Positions 1 to 8,938 are shown, counted from the stretch's first letter. The stretch: 57,954 nucleotides of DNA from an uncultured Bacteroidia bacterium (GCA_903923905.1 CAIXZH010000091.1:1-57954), one strand, 5' to 3'. Numbers and translations: made by a program. Notes: generated by a model from the sequence alone, not told the origin.

Positions 1-1157
1 CCATCTTTTGGACCTTTCATGGAGGATCCGACCAGGGTAATTGTTGTTGAAGGATTTTTATTCAAACGGTCACCCAGAATATTGATAACATTATAATAAA
101 CAACCATCTGACGTTTTGAACGGCCCGACAATTCTTTAGGTGCAATTACTTCCAATTGGCTCTCTTTAAAATCTTTGACCTGATCTTTGGTAAGCAGCAC
201 ATAACGATTTGGTACTTCTGTTGATCCGAGATCAAAGAATACATAATTACGAAGTGGAAATAATTCCCTTACACGGCGCTCGGTCGGAATATTCACCGGA
301 GCATTAACTGTAAACTGAACAATAGGCTCTGGAATTGCCACAGGTATTACCGCTTCCACAGGCGCTTCAATTCTTCGGCCACTTCCAATCTTGAATGCAA
401 TACCTGCTCTGAAAGTGGTTATGTTCCATGATTCAATGGATCGTGGATCTTGTCCAAAATAAGGTTGAAAAGAGACAAAGGGAGAAAGTACAACTTGTGT
501 CCTCTTTTTCTGACTCGAGAGCGGAATATCGTATCCGGCGCCCATTTGCATGGAGATCAGACTATTGTTAGTACTGCTAAAATTACCTTTTACCTCCGGA
601 TTTGCTACCTGTGTGGGGTAGACTGGATTGATCCCCTGCCGGTACGTAAATGAATTTGCTATATCGAAAGCAAAACGTGGTCCGCCATACAAATAGAAAT
701 TTGATTTGAAGGGAGCAAACCTAAGACTCGGTTCTATCGTAAAATAACTAAGGTCTGTTTTCAGGTCTTCAGGACAATTACATGGGGAAGTTACCTGTTT
801 GAAAGCTCCTTTGCGGCTATCGTATCCAGCCTGAAAAATAAAGCCTAAACGTGTCCCAGGACGATGAAACTCAATCAAAGGTGCTACAAAAAGCCCCACA
901 CCACTGCCATCATAAAAGGCTGATGGAACGGTAAAACCCGTAGTTAATTGTTGTGTAGTACCACGATAGAAATTAAAATTTGCACCACCGGCCACGCCAA
1001 AATACCATGAAGGTTTTGTGTACTGAACTTCCTGTGCCTGGAGCGAAGACTGAATTCCGGTCAAAATCACGACACTTCCGATAAGCCCTTTAAGGGCCAG
1101 TTTACAAGGTGACCACACCAGTCGTAATCCTTTTTTATAATTTGTCAAAGATTTCAT
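1..1157 (-). CDS. OmpA-like outer-membrane beta-barrel protein (3' end outside window)
   Basis: I read this from the reverse strand because the frame has no stop inside the window. It starts at ATG 1157 (MKSLTNYKKG) and gives about 385 residues. An N-terminal hydrophobic stretch followed by SLQAQE looks like a signal peptide. Next comes a beta-rich region with alternating aromatic/glycine strands (WYFGVAGGANFNFY, LYGGPRFAFDI), typical of an outer-membrane barrel. Toward the visible end lies NYVFFDLGSTEVPNRYVLL, which resembles the start of the peptidoglycan-binding OmpA C-terminal domain, where FFDxGS.I.. is common. The role would be anchoring or stabilising the outer membrane. It lies 75 bp downstream of the large DUF3494 lipoprotein on the same strand and could be cotranscribed with it, although a hairpin sits between them. 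The family call is fairly firm; the specific role is unknown. Confidence 0.8.
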   Translation of the reverse strand, partial: MKSLTNYKKGLRLVWSPCKLALKGLIGSVVILTGIQSSLQAQEVQYTKPSWYFGVAGGANFNFYRGTTQQLTTGFTVPSAFYDGSGVGLFVAPLIEFHRPGTRLGFIFQAGYDSRKGAFKQVTSPCNCPEDLKTDLSYFTIEPSLRFAPFKSNFYLYGGPRFAFDIANSFTYRQGINPVYPTQVANPEVKGNFSSTNNSLISMQMGAGYDIPLSSQKKRTQVVLSPFVSFQPYFGQDPRSIESWNITTFRAGIAFKIGSGRRIEAPVEAVIPVAIPEPIVQFTVNAPVNIPTERRVRELFPLRNYVFFDLGSTEVPNRYVLLTKDQVKDFKESQLEVIAPKELSGRSKRQMVVYYNVINILGDRLNKNPSTTITLVGSSMKGPKD

Positions 1158-1200
1158 ATACTTTATATTTTTTATACTGTTCATTATGATAGGACTTTAG

Positions 1201-1222
1201 AAGCCCCCTGGATGAGGGGCTT
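1201..1222 (-). terminator. hairpin between lipoprotein gene and OmpA-like gene
   Basis: Seven-base-pair stem AAGCCCC / GGGGCTT with an 8-nt loop, 11 bp past the stop of the upstream gene. There is no clear T-run on the minus strand, so it may be a weak terminator or a processing/attenuation hairpin. Confidence 0.45.
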
Positions 1223-1232
1223 CATGATTTTA

Positions 1233-4200
1233 TTAAGGCATAATAACTGTTGCGGCATTCAATGTAACAGCTGTCTGGGCCAGTAACCTGCCTGTAACAA
1301 TAGCGCCGGTATTCAGTGAAATCAATGTTTTACTCAGGATATTTCCGCTGAAATTAACGTTCGATCCAAGTAACGCCTGACCTGACACTACCCAAAAGAT
1401 GTTTTTGGCTTGTGCTCCACCCAATAGTGTAATAATTGCACTACTATTTACGGTAAGATCTTGTGCAATCTGGAAGACCCATGTATCATTTGGTCCACCA
1501 GTAAGTGTTACACCTGCATTGGTTATCAGAACTCCGGTACTCCATTTGTACAATCCAGCAGGCAAAGTCCGTCCACTGATATCTCCTGCATACAAGTCAA
1601 CGATTGGGGCCGGAGTTACTAAATTATTTGCGGTGGTGAATGCGGTTAGCATATCGGCCACAGCAACGGTCAGATTGGCCGGAGTAGGTGGTGCATAATC
1701 AGACGCATAAACACTTCCTGTCACTATTGGTGTATGTGAAGACTGTCCGTTGGTATCCATGATAAGTCCAAACCCTGTGATTCCGGTTGCAGCCATCGGA
1801 CTTACTCCGATATCACCTGTGATTGAAGTTACACCGGTTGTTGAAATTCCCGACATCGTTAATGCTTCAAAATTGCCGGCTGCTCCAAGATCAACAACTC
1901 CGGGACCAACAGAGGCATTTAGGGTAAAGTTAGCCGTGATATTCTTGTTCGAATTCATAACCACGGTCAGAGGATTGACAGATCCGGTGGCATCTCCGCT
2001 CCAGGAGGTGAATGTATAACCTGAATTAGCCGTTGCAGTCAACTGCACACTAACACCACTATTGTAAGTTGGCTGATCCGGATTTTTTACAACTGTTCCG
2101 TTAACTGCTGTTACATTCAAAGTAAAGGCATTAACAACTGCTGTAAAGTTCGCCGTGATATTCTTATTTGAATTCATCGTAACGGTTAATGGATTTGTCG
2201 AACCTGTAGCATCGCCACTCCAGGAAGTGAATACATAACCCGTAGTAGGTGTAGCAGTAAGAACTACATTAACTCCACTGTTATACGTCGCCTGATTCGG
2301 ATTTTTAACGACTGTTCCATTGACTGCAGTTACATTTAAGGTGTAGGTACTAACTATTGCAGTAAAGTTTGCAACCAATGTCCTGTTACCACTTATAGTA
2401 AAGGTGTAATTTGAACTTGATGATACGACGATTAACCCTTCAGTCCAGTTTGTGAAGGTATATCCAACATTTGGAGTCGCGCTTACAGATACTGAAGCGC
2501 CAGAATTAAACGAACCTCCGCCGGTTGTAGTCCCCCCTGTTGGTGGATTCGAGGATAGGTTTACTGCAAACTGTGAAGGTGGTATTGCGGTAAAGTTTGC
2601 AACCAATGTCCTGTTGGCGATTATTGTAAAGGTGTAATTCGAACTTGAGGATACAATATTTGCCCCTTCTGTCCAGTTTGTGAAGGTATATCCAACACCT
2701 GGAGTCGCTGTTACAGGTACTGAAGTGCCTGAATTAAATGAACCTGCTCCGGTTGTCGTTCCACCTATCAGCGGATTTGAAGACAAGACTACGGTAAACT
2801 GTGAGGCTGGTATGATTGTAAAGTTTGCAACCAGTGTCCTGTTGGCGATTATCGTAAAGTTGTAATTCGAACTGGAGGATACAATATTTACCCCTTCTGT
2901 CCAGTTTGTGAAGCTATATCCAACACTTGGAGTCGCTGTTACAGATACTGAAGTGCCCGAATTAAATGAACCGGCTCCGGTTGTGGTTCCTCCAATCAGC
3001 GGATTTGAAGACAAGACTACGGTAAGCTGTGAAGGGGGTATTACCGTAAAGTTTGCAATCAAAGTCCTGTTACCGATTATGGTAAAAATGTAATTTGAAC
3101 TTGTTGATACAATGGTTGCCCCTTCTGTCCAGTTTGCGAAGGTATATCCGGCATTTGCCAATGCGGTAACTGTCACTGAAGAACCAGAATTAAATACGCC
3201 TCCTCCGGTTGTAGTTCCACCTATTAAAGGATTGGATGATAATGCAACGGTATAGGGTATAGCCGTATAGTTTGCTACCAATGTCCTGTTCCCACTAATT
3301 GTAAAGGTATAGGCAGCTGTGGTTGATACGATAGTTCCACCCTCTGTCCAATTAGTAAACGTGTATCCTGCATTTGCAACGGCAAATACATTTACGGAAA
3401 CGCCAGAATTAAATGTGCCGCCTCCAGTGGTTGTCCCGCCTGCAATCGGATTCGATGACACAGCAATGGTATAGGGTATAGCCGTATAGTTCGCTACTAA
3501 TACCCTGTTTTTAGCAATAATAAAAGTATAGGTAGCAGTGGTTGATACCGCAATACCTCCCTCTGTCCAGTTGGTAAACGTATATCCGGCATTTGCTACC
3601 GCAGTAACTGCAACGGTGGCACCTGAATTAAATGTTCCGCTTCCGCTGGTTGTTCCACCTACTACCGGAATTGAGGATACAGATACGGTATATGGAGTGA
3701 TTGTAAAGTTCGCAACCAATGTTTTATTTCCGGCCATATTAAACTGATAGCTTGTACTGGTTGATCCAATAGTGACACTATCTGTCCAGTTAGCAAAAGT
3801 ATAACCTGCATTCGGAATCGCGGTTACGGTGACTGATGAGCCCTGGGCAAATGTGCCTCCTCCGGTTGTTGTTCCACCTATTAAAGGATTGGATGATACT
3901 ATTAACTGAGGAATAGTTTTGAAGTTCCATACATAATCTGCTGCCAAAGGTGTACCTAATAAATTTTTAGCTCCTGTTGTAATCGTCCCGGTATAGGTAG
4001 TGAAGGGTGGAAGGGGACTGGTTGGTGTGAAGATTGCCGTATTGTTGGTATACGAGTATCGTCCCGGAACCAATGAACTCCCTTGCTTGATGGTAAAAGT
4101 AGAAGCAGGAGTTTTAAATGTCAGTGAATCCATTGGGACACTGAATGTAGCAACTACAATCTTATTCAGCAGTACGTCTACAGCATTGTTCGCCGGATCA

Positions 4201-4643
4201 GTAGTCACCATTGGAGGGGCATCCGTACTGAATGTCCAAACAAAATTGGTGTTTAAGGCATTGCCCATTAAATCACGACATCCGGTTGTCACCGTTCCTG
4301 TGTAGGTCGTGTTTGGTGTTAACGGGATGGAAGGTGTAAAAAATGCAGTCATTCCACTGTATGCAATAGTTCCATCGACTACAGTGGTTGCTTTTATTCC
4401 TGATTTTGTAGTTCCGGCCATCAGAATAAACGTAGAAGTAGTGATCGTTGCCGGATTCATTTTTTCGTTGAAGGTCGCCGAAACGACCTGGTTAAGAGGA
4501 ACATCAACAGCCCCGTTAACCGGAATTGTCGACACCACGAGCAGGCATACGCCCACTGTTGCCTGGTACTCATTCTTTTTGCACCCGCTCATTAAAGCAA
4601 CCGATACTATAATAAGGGTCGCTAATAGGTTTCTGATTTTCAT
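1233..4643 (-). CDS. Surface lipoprotein: Big_5 domains, InlB-like B repeats, C-terminal DUF3494 (ice-binding-like) domain
   Basis: 1136 residues. The start MKIRNLLATLI with lipobox VALMSGC marks a lipoprotein signal. Residues about 35-245 hold two Ig-like Big_5/SbsA-type domains (PVNGAVDVPLNQVVSATFNEKM; a second begins PANNAVDVLLNKIV). Residues about 245-900 are some nine repeats of roughly 76 residues built on GTTTGGGTFNSG...YTFTNWTEG...NRTLVANFT, the divergent InlB/Listeria-Bacteroides B-repeat type. The last ~220 residues (VDLGAAGNFEALTMSG to TVIMP) form a DUF3494 beta-solenoid with the typical PAGLYKWSTGVLI, WVFQIAQDL and GRLLAQTAVTLNA segments. In known members this domain can bind ice, but many have no shown ice activity and may be adhesins. 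The layout suggests a stalk displaying the DUF3494 head on the cell surface. It is headed by a 66-bp regulon promoter 34 bp upstream. A second, short DUF3494 lipoprotein lies at 52217-53011. Confidence 0.88.
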   Translation of the reverse strand: MKIRNLLATLIIVSVALMSGCKKNEYQATVGVCLLVVSTIPVNGAVDVPLNQVVSATFNEKMNPATITTSTFILMAGTTKSGIKATTVVDGTIAYSGMTAFFTPSIPLTPNTTYTGTVTTGCRDLMGNALNTNFVWTFSTDAPPMVTTDPANNAVDVLLNKIVVATFSVPMDSLTFKTPASTFTIKQGSSLVPGRYSYTNNTAIFTPTSPLPPFTTYTGTITTGAKNLLGTPLAADYVWNFKTIPQLIVSSNPLIGGTTTGGGTFAQGSSVTVTAIPNAGYTFANWTDSVTIGSTSTSYQFNMAGNKTLVANFTITPYTVSVSSIPVVGGTTSGSGTFNSGATVAVTAVANAGYTFTNWTEGGIAVSTTATYTFIIAKNRVLVANYTAIPYTIAVSSNPIAGGTTTGGGTFNSGVSVNVFAVANAGYTFTNWTEGGTIVSTTAAYTFTISGNRTLVANYTAIPYTVALSSNPLIGGTTTGGGVFNSGSSVTVTALANAGYTFANWTEGATIVSTSSNYIFTIIGNRTLIANFTVIPPSQLTVVLSSNPLIGGTTTGAGSFNSGTSVSVTATPSVGYSFTNWTEGVNIVSSSSNYNFTIIANRTLVANFTIIPASQFTVVLSSNPLIGGTTTGAGSFNSGTSVPVTATPGVGYTFTNWTEGANIVSSSSNYTFTIIANRTLVANFTAIPPSQFAVNLSSNPPTGGTTTGGGSFNSGASVSVSATPNVGYTFTNWTEGLIVVSSSSNYTFTISGNRTLVANFTAIVSTYTLNVTAVNGTVVKNPNQATYNSGVNVVLTATPTTGYVFTSWSGDATGSTNPLTVTMNSNKNITANFTAVVNAFTLNVTAVNGTVVKNPDQPTYNSGVSVQLTATANSGYTFTSWSGDATGSVNPLTVVMNSNKNITANFTLNASVGPGVVDLGAAGNFEALTMSGISTTGVTSITGDIGVSPMAATGITGFGLIMDTNGQSSHTPIVTGSVYASDYAPPTPANLTVAVADMLTAFTTANNLVTPAPIVDLYAGDISGRTLPAGLYKWSTGVLITNAGVTLTGGPNDTWVFQIAQDLTVNSSAIITLLGGAQAKNIFWVVSGQALLGSNVNFSGNILSKTLISLNTGAIVTGRLLAQTAVTLNAATVIMP
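2350..3900 (-). repeat. Tandem coding repeats, about 228-bp period
   Basis: The B-repeats of the lipoprotein gene are also repeats at DNA level. The adjacent units beginning near 2452, 2680 and 2908 are almost identical and spaced exactly 228 bp; the flanking units have diverged more. This points to recent internal duplication or gene conversion and makes the array prone to length change and misassembly. Confidence 0.8.
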
Positions 4644-4676
4644 TTTTTTAATTTAAATTGTAGAATTTTATCGTGG

Positions 4677-4742
4677 TAAAATTAGATTCTGCGATACCGG
4701 AAAGTGTTGCATAATTAATTATTAGACTTACATAATTCACAC
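4677..4742 (-). promoter_or_regulatory. 66-bp regulon promoter P1, for DUF3494 repeat lipoprotein
   Basis: Read on the minus strand: GTGTGAAT, 1 nt, distal ATGTAAG, 14 nt, proximal ATGCAAC (4706-4712), 21 nt, -7 box TAATTTTA (4677-4684). The start codon follows 34 bp further on. Both heptamers deviate by one base from ATGTAAC, but all spacings match the other 13 copies. Confidence 0.85.
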
Positions 4743-4787
4743 GTATTTAATTAATTAGAATATTCTAATAAAAATCACAACATGAAA

Positions 4788-4814
4788 AAGAGCCTTACAC
4801 GACGTAAGACTCTT
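4788..4814 (-). terminator. Rho-independent terminator after the DUF6600 gene
   Basis: An 11-bp stem with one mismatch (AAGAGCCTTAC / GTAAGACTCTT) and a 5-nt loop, followed on the minus strand by TTTTT. It lies 37 bp past the DUF6600 stop and insulates it from P1. Confidence 0.8.
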
Positions 4815-4850
4815 AATACTATTTCTTCTATTATAAAAGGATAACCTGGG

Positions 4851-6194
4851 CTATTTTGCCTGTTCTTTTACAGCGTTGTTTGGCGGATGTGAAACATTCG
4901 GCTGCTGTTGTCGTCCAATATTACCGGCCGGTGTTGCTGGCCTGGGTTGTGCGAATCGTGCAGGAGTCGCATTCGGTGGTCTGACATTATTAGGTTGCTG
5001 CACTCGGCCACTATTATTCGGAGGAGTCGTTGATCGGGATTGTGAAGGCTGAGCTTTAGGAACTGCTGGTTGCACAGCTTTCGATGGTTGTATCCGGCTG
5101 CTTTTATTGGAAGGAATGACCCTCACTGGCTGCTTAGACTGAACCTTTTTGATTTGTGAGTTTACCGGATTAGGTGATTGTGCTTTGACTTTTTTAATTC
5201 CCTGAACAGTATTTTGTGGCTTGTTAGACTGAACCTTTGCCTTCGTTACCGGTTTTACACTCTTCGGTTGCTCCACCCGCGTATTATTCTGAATCGAAGC
5301 TGCATTCCGGGGCTGAGAAGTTTGAACCTTATTGAGGTCACTCCGGATACCTGCTTTCGATGGTTGAGTGATACCGCCTTTCACCGAAGGACGTTTTATA
5401 TCCTTTATATTTCCAATTTTAGTTGGAACAGGTTTGTGACCTGTGTCACTGGTTTTTATCATCAGGGGCCTGTATATTTGCAGCTGCCCGTTATTCAGTT
5501 TCTGACCAGGTTTGCCATTTTCATGAATCACTACAGGATTGATCTTTCTTCCGGTAACTCTTTGAACATCGGCTCTATTCGGTCCCGTTACATAGGTGAT
5601 GTTTCGGCTCTTATCCAGGTAAGTTGTATTAATCACCGTGGATTGTCTGACAATCCGGTCATGATCGGTCCGATTGACATAATATCGATTAATATTGACC
5701 CTGTCAAAATCTTTGTCTCTGACAAACATCCAATGGTCGTAGTTGCTGTCGTATGATCTGCCGAAACCGACGCTGAGACTGATTCCCGGCTCCATAGGTG
5801 ACCAGCCATAATATCCGTTTGAACTTCTCCAGTTTACCCATGAGGGTCCCCACTCAGTACCCGGTACCCAGAGCCAGCCGTAAGAATTGTCGTAATACCA
5901 GCGGCCATAATGGAACGGAGCCCATCCCCATTCATAATCCGATGCCCATGTCCAGCCATCATCAGTTAAAATCCATTGACCTTCCGATGAATAAGGGACA
6001 AAGTCGGAACCAACATCCGGAATCCAGACATAACCATAATTGCCATAGTCAACCCACTGTCCATAAGGACTTAATTCGTCATAGAAGACCTGAAAGTTTA
6101 CACTATTTTGCTGCCCCGAAGTTTGTTTTGGATTGATTACCAAGGCTAAACTGACAGTAAGAAGAAGGATAAGAATCTTAATATTTGATTTCAT
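4851..6194 (-). CDS. DUF6600-type exported protein with basic proline/glutamine-rich tail
   Basis: From the chosen start MKSNIKILILLL the protein has 447 residues. A Sec-type signal is followed by a tryptophan/tyrosine-rich region of about 120 residues with repeated YGxWxxxxxYGYVW.P, GWTWASDYEWGWAPFHYGRW and GWLWVPGTEWGP motifs, characteristic of DUF6600. The remaining C-terminal ~250 residues are low complexity, rich in K, Q, P, S and N, basic and probably disordered. The function of the family is not known; it is exported and probably associated with the envelope. An in-frame ATG at 6233 would add 13 residues. I prefer 6194 because it gives a clean signal peptide, but the promoter P2 -7 box lies 52 bp before 6233 and 91 bp before 6194, and regulon leaders are otherwise 24-40 bp, so 6233 remains possible. 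Confidence 0.82.
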   Translation of the reverse strand: MKSNIKILILLLTVSLALVINPKQTSGQQNSVNFQVFYDELSPYGQWVDYGNYGYVWIPDVGSDFVPYSSEGQWILTDDGWTWASDYEWGWAPFHYGRWYYDNSYGWLWVPGTEWGPSWVNWRSSNGYYGWSPMEPGISLSVGFGRSYDSNYDHWMFVRDKDFDRVNINRYYVNRTDHDRIVRQSTVINTTYLDKSRNITYVTGPNRADVQRVTGRKINPVVIHENGKPGQKLNNGQLQIYRPLMIKTSDTGHKPVPTKIGNIKDIKRPSVKGGITQPSKAGIRSDLNKVQTSQPRNAASIQNNTRVEQPKSVKPVTKAKVQSNKPQNTVQGIKKVKAQSPNPVNSQIKKVQSKQPVRVIPSNKSSRIQPSKAVQPAVPKAQPSQSRSTTPPNNSGRVQQPNNVRPPNATPARFAQPRPATPAGNIGRQQQPNVSHPPNNAVKEQAK

Positions 6195-6284
6195 TCTGAT
6201 AAAATTATAGGATACATTCTTTGGAAACGTCATTGAAGGGGTGCATGATCAAAAGCCAGTATCCGTTCAACGTATGTAATGGGT

Positions 6285-6350
6285 TAAAGGTATATTTACC
6301 CATATCAGGTTTTGTTACATAACTATCCGAAAGAGTTACATCATTCACAC
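6285..6350 (-). promoter_or_regulatory. 66-bp regulon promoter P2, for DUF6600 gene
   Basis: Perfect copies of both elements on the minus strand: GTGTGAATGATGTAAC, 14 nt, ATGTAAC (6314-6320), 21 nt, -7 box TACCTTTA (6285-6292). It lies between two divergent genes, but its orientation and -7 box serve the minus-strand gene. Confidence 0.9.
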
Positions 6351-6398
6351 ATTCCCCTGAATTACAGCTTTTCTCATAAATTCAATTACCTTTACTCT

Positions 6399-7079
6399 AT
6401 GAAAATAATAATTACGGTTCTTTTATTGCTTGTTTTACCAATCGTCAACAATGCCCGTTATGCCTCTTTTGATGCCACAAAAGCGATCAGTGCTGACATT
6501 TATACGGCTGTTAAATTAGCAGAAACCGGATTGGGAAGAAATATCTTCGAACTGGCAATCAAAGGATTAAAAAGACTTGAATCCAATGGGAAATTGCTGA
6601 ATCCAACGATAGTTACCATTGCCGACTACTCACAATCAAGTAATAAAAAGCGGTTGTATGTTATCGATTTGAAAAATATGAAGCTACTGTTTAATACCTA
6701 TGTTACTCATGGCCGAAAAACTGGTGAAGAGTATGCTAAAACTTTTTCAAATGTCGAAGGTTCACTGAAAAGCAGTTTGGGATTTTATATTACAGAGCAT
6801 CCTGTTATGGGTTCTCATACCGGATTTTCGCTGGTGATTAATGGAGTCGAAAAAGGAATCAACGACAATGCCGTCAAACGTGCCATAATTATCCATGCTG
6901 CTGATTACGCCACTAAAGGTTTTATTAAAAAATACGGGAGACTTGGCCGAAGTCTGGGATGTCCGGCGCTGCCGCCCGAATTGAATAAACCGATTATTGA
7001 AACCATCAAAGAGGGAACTTGTTTGTTTATCTACAACCCAGACAGTAAATATATCGGAAGCTCATCTTTATTGAATTAG
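6399..7079 (+). CDS. Murein L,D-transpeptidase, YkuD_2 type
   Basis: 226 residues from MKIIITVLLLLVLP, a Sec signal peptide; the frame is open 29 codons further upstream, but that extension lacks signal character. The catalytic region reads SHTGFSLVING, IIIHAADYA and RLGRSLGCPALP, giving the conserved His and the SxGCP nucleophile cysteine of the YkuD_2 family. Members are thought to form 3-3 cross-links in peptidoglycan or attach proteins to it; here the activity is inferred from motifs. It stands alone on the plus strand, divergent from the DUF6600 gene. Its 3' end overlaps by 12 bp the convergent gene for a second L,D-transpeptidase of a different subfamily. No copy of the 66-bp promoter points toward it; TACCTTTA just before the start lacks the upstream repeats. 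Confidence 0.88.
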   Translation: MKIIITVLLLLVLPIVNNARYASFDATKAISADIYTAVKLAETGLGRNIFELAIKGLKRLESNGKLLNPTIVTIADYSQSSNKKRLYVIDLKNMKLLFNTYVTHGRKTGEEYAKTFSNVEGSLKSSLGFYITEHPVMGSHTGFSLVINGVEKGINDNAVKRAIIIHAADYATKGFIKKYGRLGRSLGCPALPPELNKPIIETIKEGTCLFIYNPDSKYIGSSSLLN

Positions 7080-8372
7080 CCCATACTCATCTTTAAAAAA
7101 AACCACTTTATTCCCAACCACACTTACCGGCACATAAATAATAAAGACAGGCAGGTTATGAGATAACTTAATCGTTTTTGATTCCGTGTCTTTCTTCCCA
7201 CTTTTTAATTCCTTGATATCAATTTTATCGGGGAGTAACGCTTTGGCAAGTTCAAGAGGCTTTTGCAACCTGATACAGCCGTGACTTAAAAACCGGAAAT
7301 CTTTTGCAAATGCACCCTTATTACTGGTTGAATGCAAAAAAATGCTGAATGGGTTTTGCAGGTTAAATTTCAAAACACCTAAGGCATTGCGTGATCCTGT
7401 TGCCTGACGAAAAAAGTAAGGGAAATTTTTTTCAGTATAGGACTGCCAGTTAAGTTCAGAATCTTCAATAACTTTCCCTTTCCCATTTACTACCTCATAA
7501 TTATTTTGTTCCAGGTAATTTTCACTCTTTTGAACTTTGGGTAATATTTCACCCACTGCTATCGAATGGGGTACATTCCAGTGGGGGAAAGTGACAATAT
7601 TTGTGATATACGAAGCTATAGTGGGTGAAGGATGTTTTCTCATTCCAACAACAGTACGCATGGTAATTTTGAGCAGATCATTCCGATAATATCTGGCATC
7701 TGTTGCAGGGATATTTACCACGATGAATTCTGTTTGATGGTTAATCGTGAAATACTTCCTGTAATTCATTGCAAGAACTATTTTTTTACGGTTCAGCCCG
7801 TCTATTGTACTAATGGAATCATTAAGATATTTCTTCAGAACCATGTAATCATGATCTTTACACTCCAGTCGGGAAATTATTGATGAAACCGACTCCTGGG
7901 GTTGAAAATGAACCAACTGATCAAAATAAACTGAATCGTGCGATCTACAGACTTCATCATAGTCAAATTTGACATTACCCTGCTGCAGATCCTTCAGGAA
8001 ATTTAAGATAATACCTGTAATTTGTTGGTCTAATGTATCCTTTAAAATATTATCTTTCGTATTCAAACCTAGTAATTTAGCCCGGATTTGAATGCTCCTG
8101 GATTTATCAACCAGAATATTCGGATTCTCAGTGGACTCAATCTGTTTGAGCCATTCAACAGCTTTATTCAAATTCTTTTCTGATGAAAACCAGATAAGTG
8201 TTTCATGATTGATGGCGTAAAATTTTTGTACTAAGCTATTTTCCTTTCCTGGTGACAGTTGTGCAAAACTATTTGTCAAACAATAACTGACAAGGAATAA
8301 CGGAAGAAGTACCTGTCTAAAGGAAACCACCCTTTTAATAAAGGTTGGTATCTGAATAAATAAATGTAGCAT
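7068..8372 (-). CDS. L,D-transpeptidase, YcbB/LdtD-like
   Basis: 434 residues from ATG 8372 (MLHLFIQIPTF); the longer frame would need a TTG start and gains only seven residues. There is an N-terminal signal/anchor ending near NSFAQ. The middle region is helical and matches the scaffold domain of YcbB-like enzymes. The C-terminal catalytic part has IFLHSTSNKGAF and RFLSHGCIRLQKP, with HGCIRL carrying the nucleophile cysteine. The length is less than E. coli LdtD (about 615), so part of the accessory region is reduced. Predicted role: 3-3 cross-linking of peptidoglycan in the periplasm, often associated with envelope stress. It follows the exported coiled-coil gene, which has promoter P3; a strong hairpin 16 bp before its start may limit read-through. 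Confidence 0.85.
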   Translation of the reverse strand: MLHLFIQIPTFIKRVVSFRQVLLPLFLVSYCLTNSFAQLSPGKENSLVQKFYAINHETLIWFSSEKNLNKAVEWLKQIESTENPNILVDKSRSIQIRAKLLGLNTKDNILKDTLDQQITGIILNFLKDLQQGNVKFDYDEVCRSHDSVYFDQLVHFQPQESVSSIISRLECKDHDYMVLKKYLNDSISTIDGLNRKKIVLAMNYRKYFTINHQTEFIVVNIPATDARYYRNDLLKITMRTVVGMRKHPSPTIASYITNIVTFPHWNVPHSIAVGEILPKVQKSENYLEQNNYEVVNGKGKVIEDSELNWQSYTEKNFPYFFRQATGSRNALGVLKFNLQNPFSIFLHSTSNKGAFAKDFRFLSHGCIRLQKPLELAKALLPDKIDIKELKSGKKDTESKTIKLSHNLPVFIIYVPVSVVGNKVVFFKDEYGLIQ

Positions 8373-8387
8373 AATTTGATTTTTAAC

Positions 8388-8420
8388 TAACAAAGGCTGG
8401 TTTCAATCCAGCCTTTGTTA
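8388..8420 (-). terminator. Strong hairpin between coiled-coil gene and L,D-transpeptidase gene
   Basis: A perfect 13-bp stem (TAACAAAGGCTGG / CCAGCCTTTGTTA) with a 7-nt loop. It lies 17 bp after the stop of the upstream gene and only 16 bp before the ATG at 8372. No T-run follows on the minus strand, so it could terminate, stabilise the upstream mRNA 3' end, or attenuate the downstream gene. Confidence 0.65.
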
Positions 8421-8436
8421 AATTTACTTTATTCAA

Positions 8437-8901
8437 TCACTTGGAATTTCTCACTGTAAAATCTTTGAGCGATTGTCCAACTCCGTCCATATTCCGCGAA
8501 AAATCGCGTTTAAATGATGTCCACTTATTATCATCGCTAACTTTGTAGTTTGCCAGATCTCTCTTCATTTTTGAATTTTTTTGTTCCAATACGGCCAAAT
8601 CCTTTTTATAAGCCATCTTCTCTTTGGAGTGAAGTTTGGAATACTTTTGCTTCAACTCGGAAATCCTCAGTTCATTGTTTTTGAATTTCTGATCAGATTC
8701 TTTCTTGAAATTCTTGTAATCCTGTTCTGATTTCTTTTGATCGACTTTTAAATTCTTTTTTGAATCCGATACATTTTTTTTGGATTCCCGGACATTTGCA
8801 TTATTTCTCACTGAATTATTTTCAGAGACCTGTCCATAAGAAATCGAAGTCGTTGCGGCCATAAATGCAATCAAAGCCAGCATGTAAATTGTCCTTTTCA
8901 T
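8437..8901 (-). CDS. Exported lysine-rich coiled-coil protein
   Basis: 154 residues. MKRTIYMLALIAFMAATTSISYGQ is a clear signal peptide. The mature part is rich in K, S, N and E with heptad-like spacing (KNVSDSKKNLKVDQKKSEQ, ISELKQKYSKLHSKEK) and should form a long helical coiled coil. It ends in a less charged segment (GVGQSLKDFTVRNSK). I do not recognise a named family. A periplasmic or envelope-bound spacer is plausible from composition only. It is the first gene after promoter P3, 38 bp after its -7 box, and shares that control with other envelope genes. Confidence 0.75.
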   Translation of the reverse strand: MKRTIYMLALIAFMAATTSISYGQVSENNSVRNNANVRESKKNVSDSKKNLKVDQKKSEQDYKNFKKESDQKFKNNELRISELKQKYSKLHSKEKMAYKKDLAVLEQKNSKMKRDLANYKVSDDNKWTSFKRDFSRNMDGVGQSLKDFTVRNSK

Positions 8902-8938
8902 CGTTTTATAATTTAAATTGCAACTAAATTTATGTAAT

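Noticed and set aside
450-653. 67-codon plus-strand frame near the left edge
   Set aside because: It is antisense to the OmpA-like partial gene and shows no protein features.
1399-4656. Plus-strand frames antisense to the repeat lipoprotein
   Set aside because: They recur with the 228-bp repeat of the real gene and are mirror frames of its repeats.
6285-6398. P2 as promoter of the plus-strand L,D-transpeptidase
   Set aside because: The element is directional, and its -7 box and spacing point to the minus-strand DUF6600 gene; no plus-oriented copy is present.
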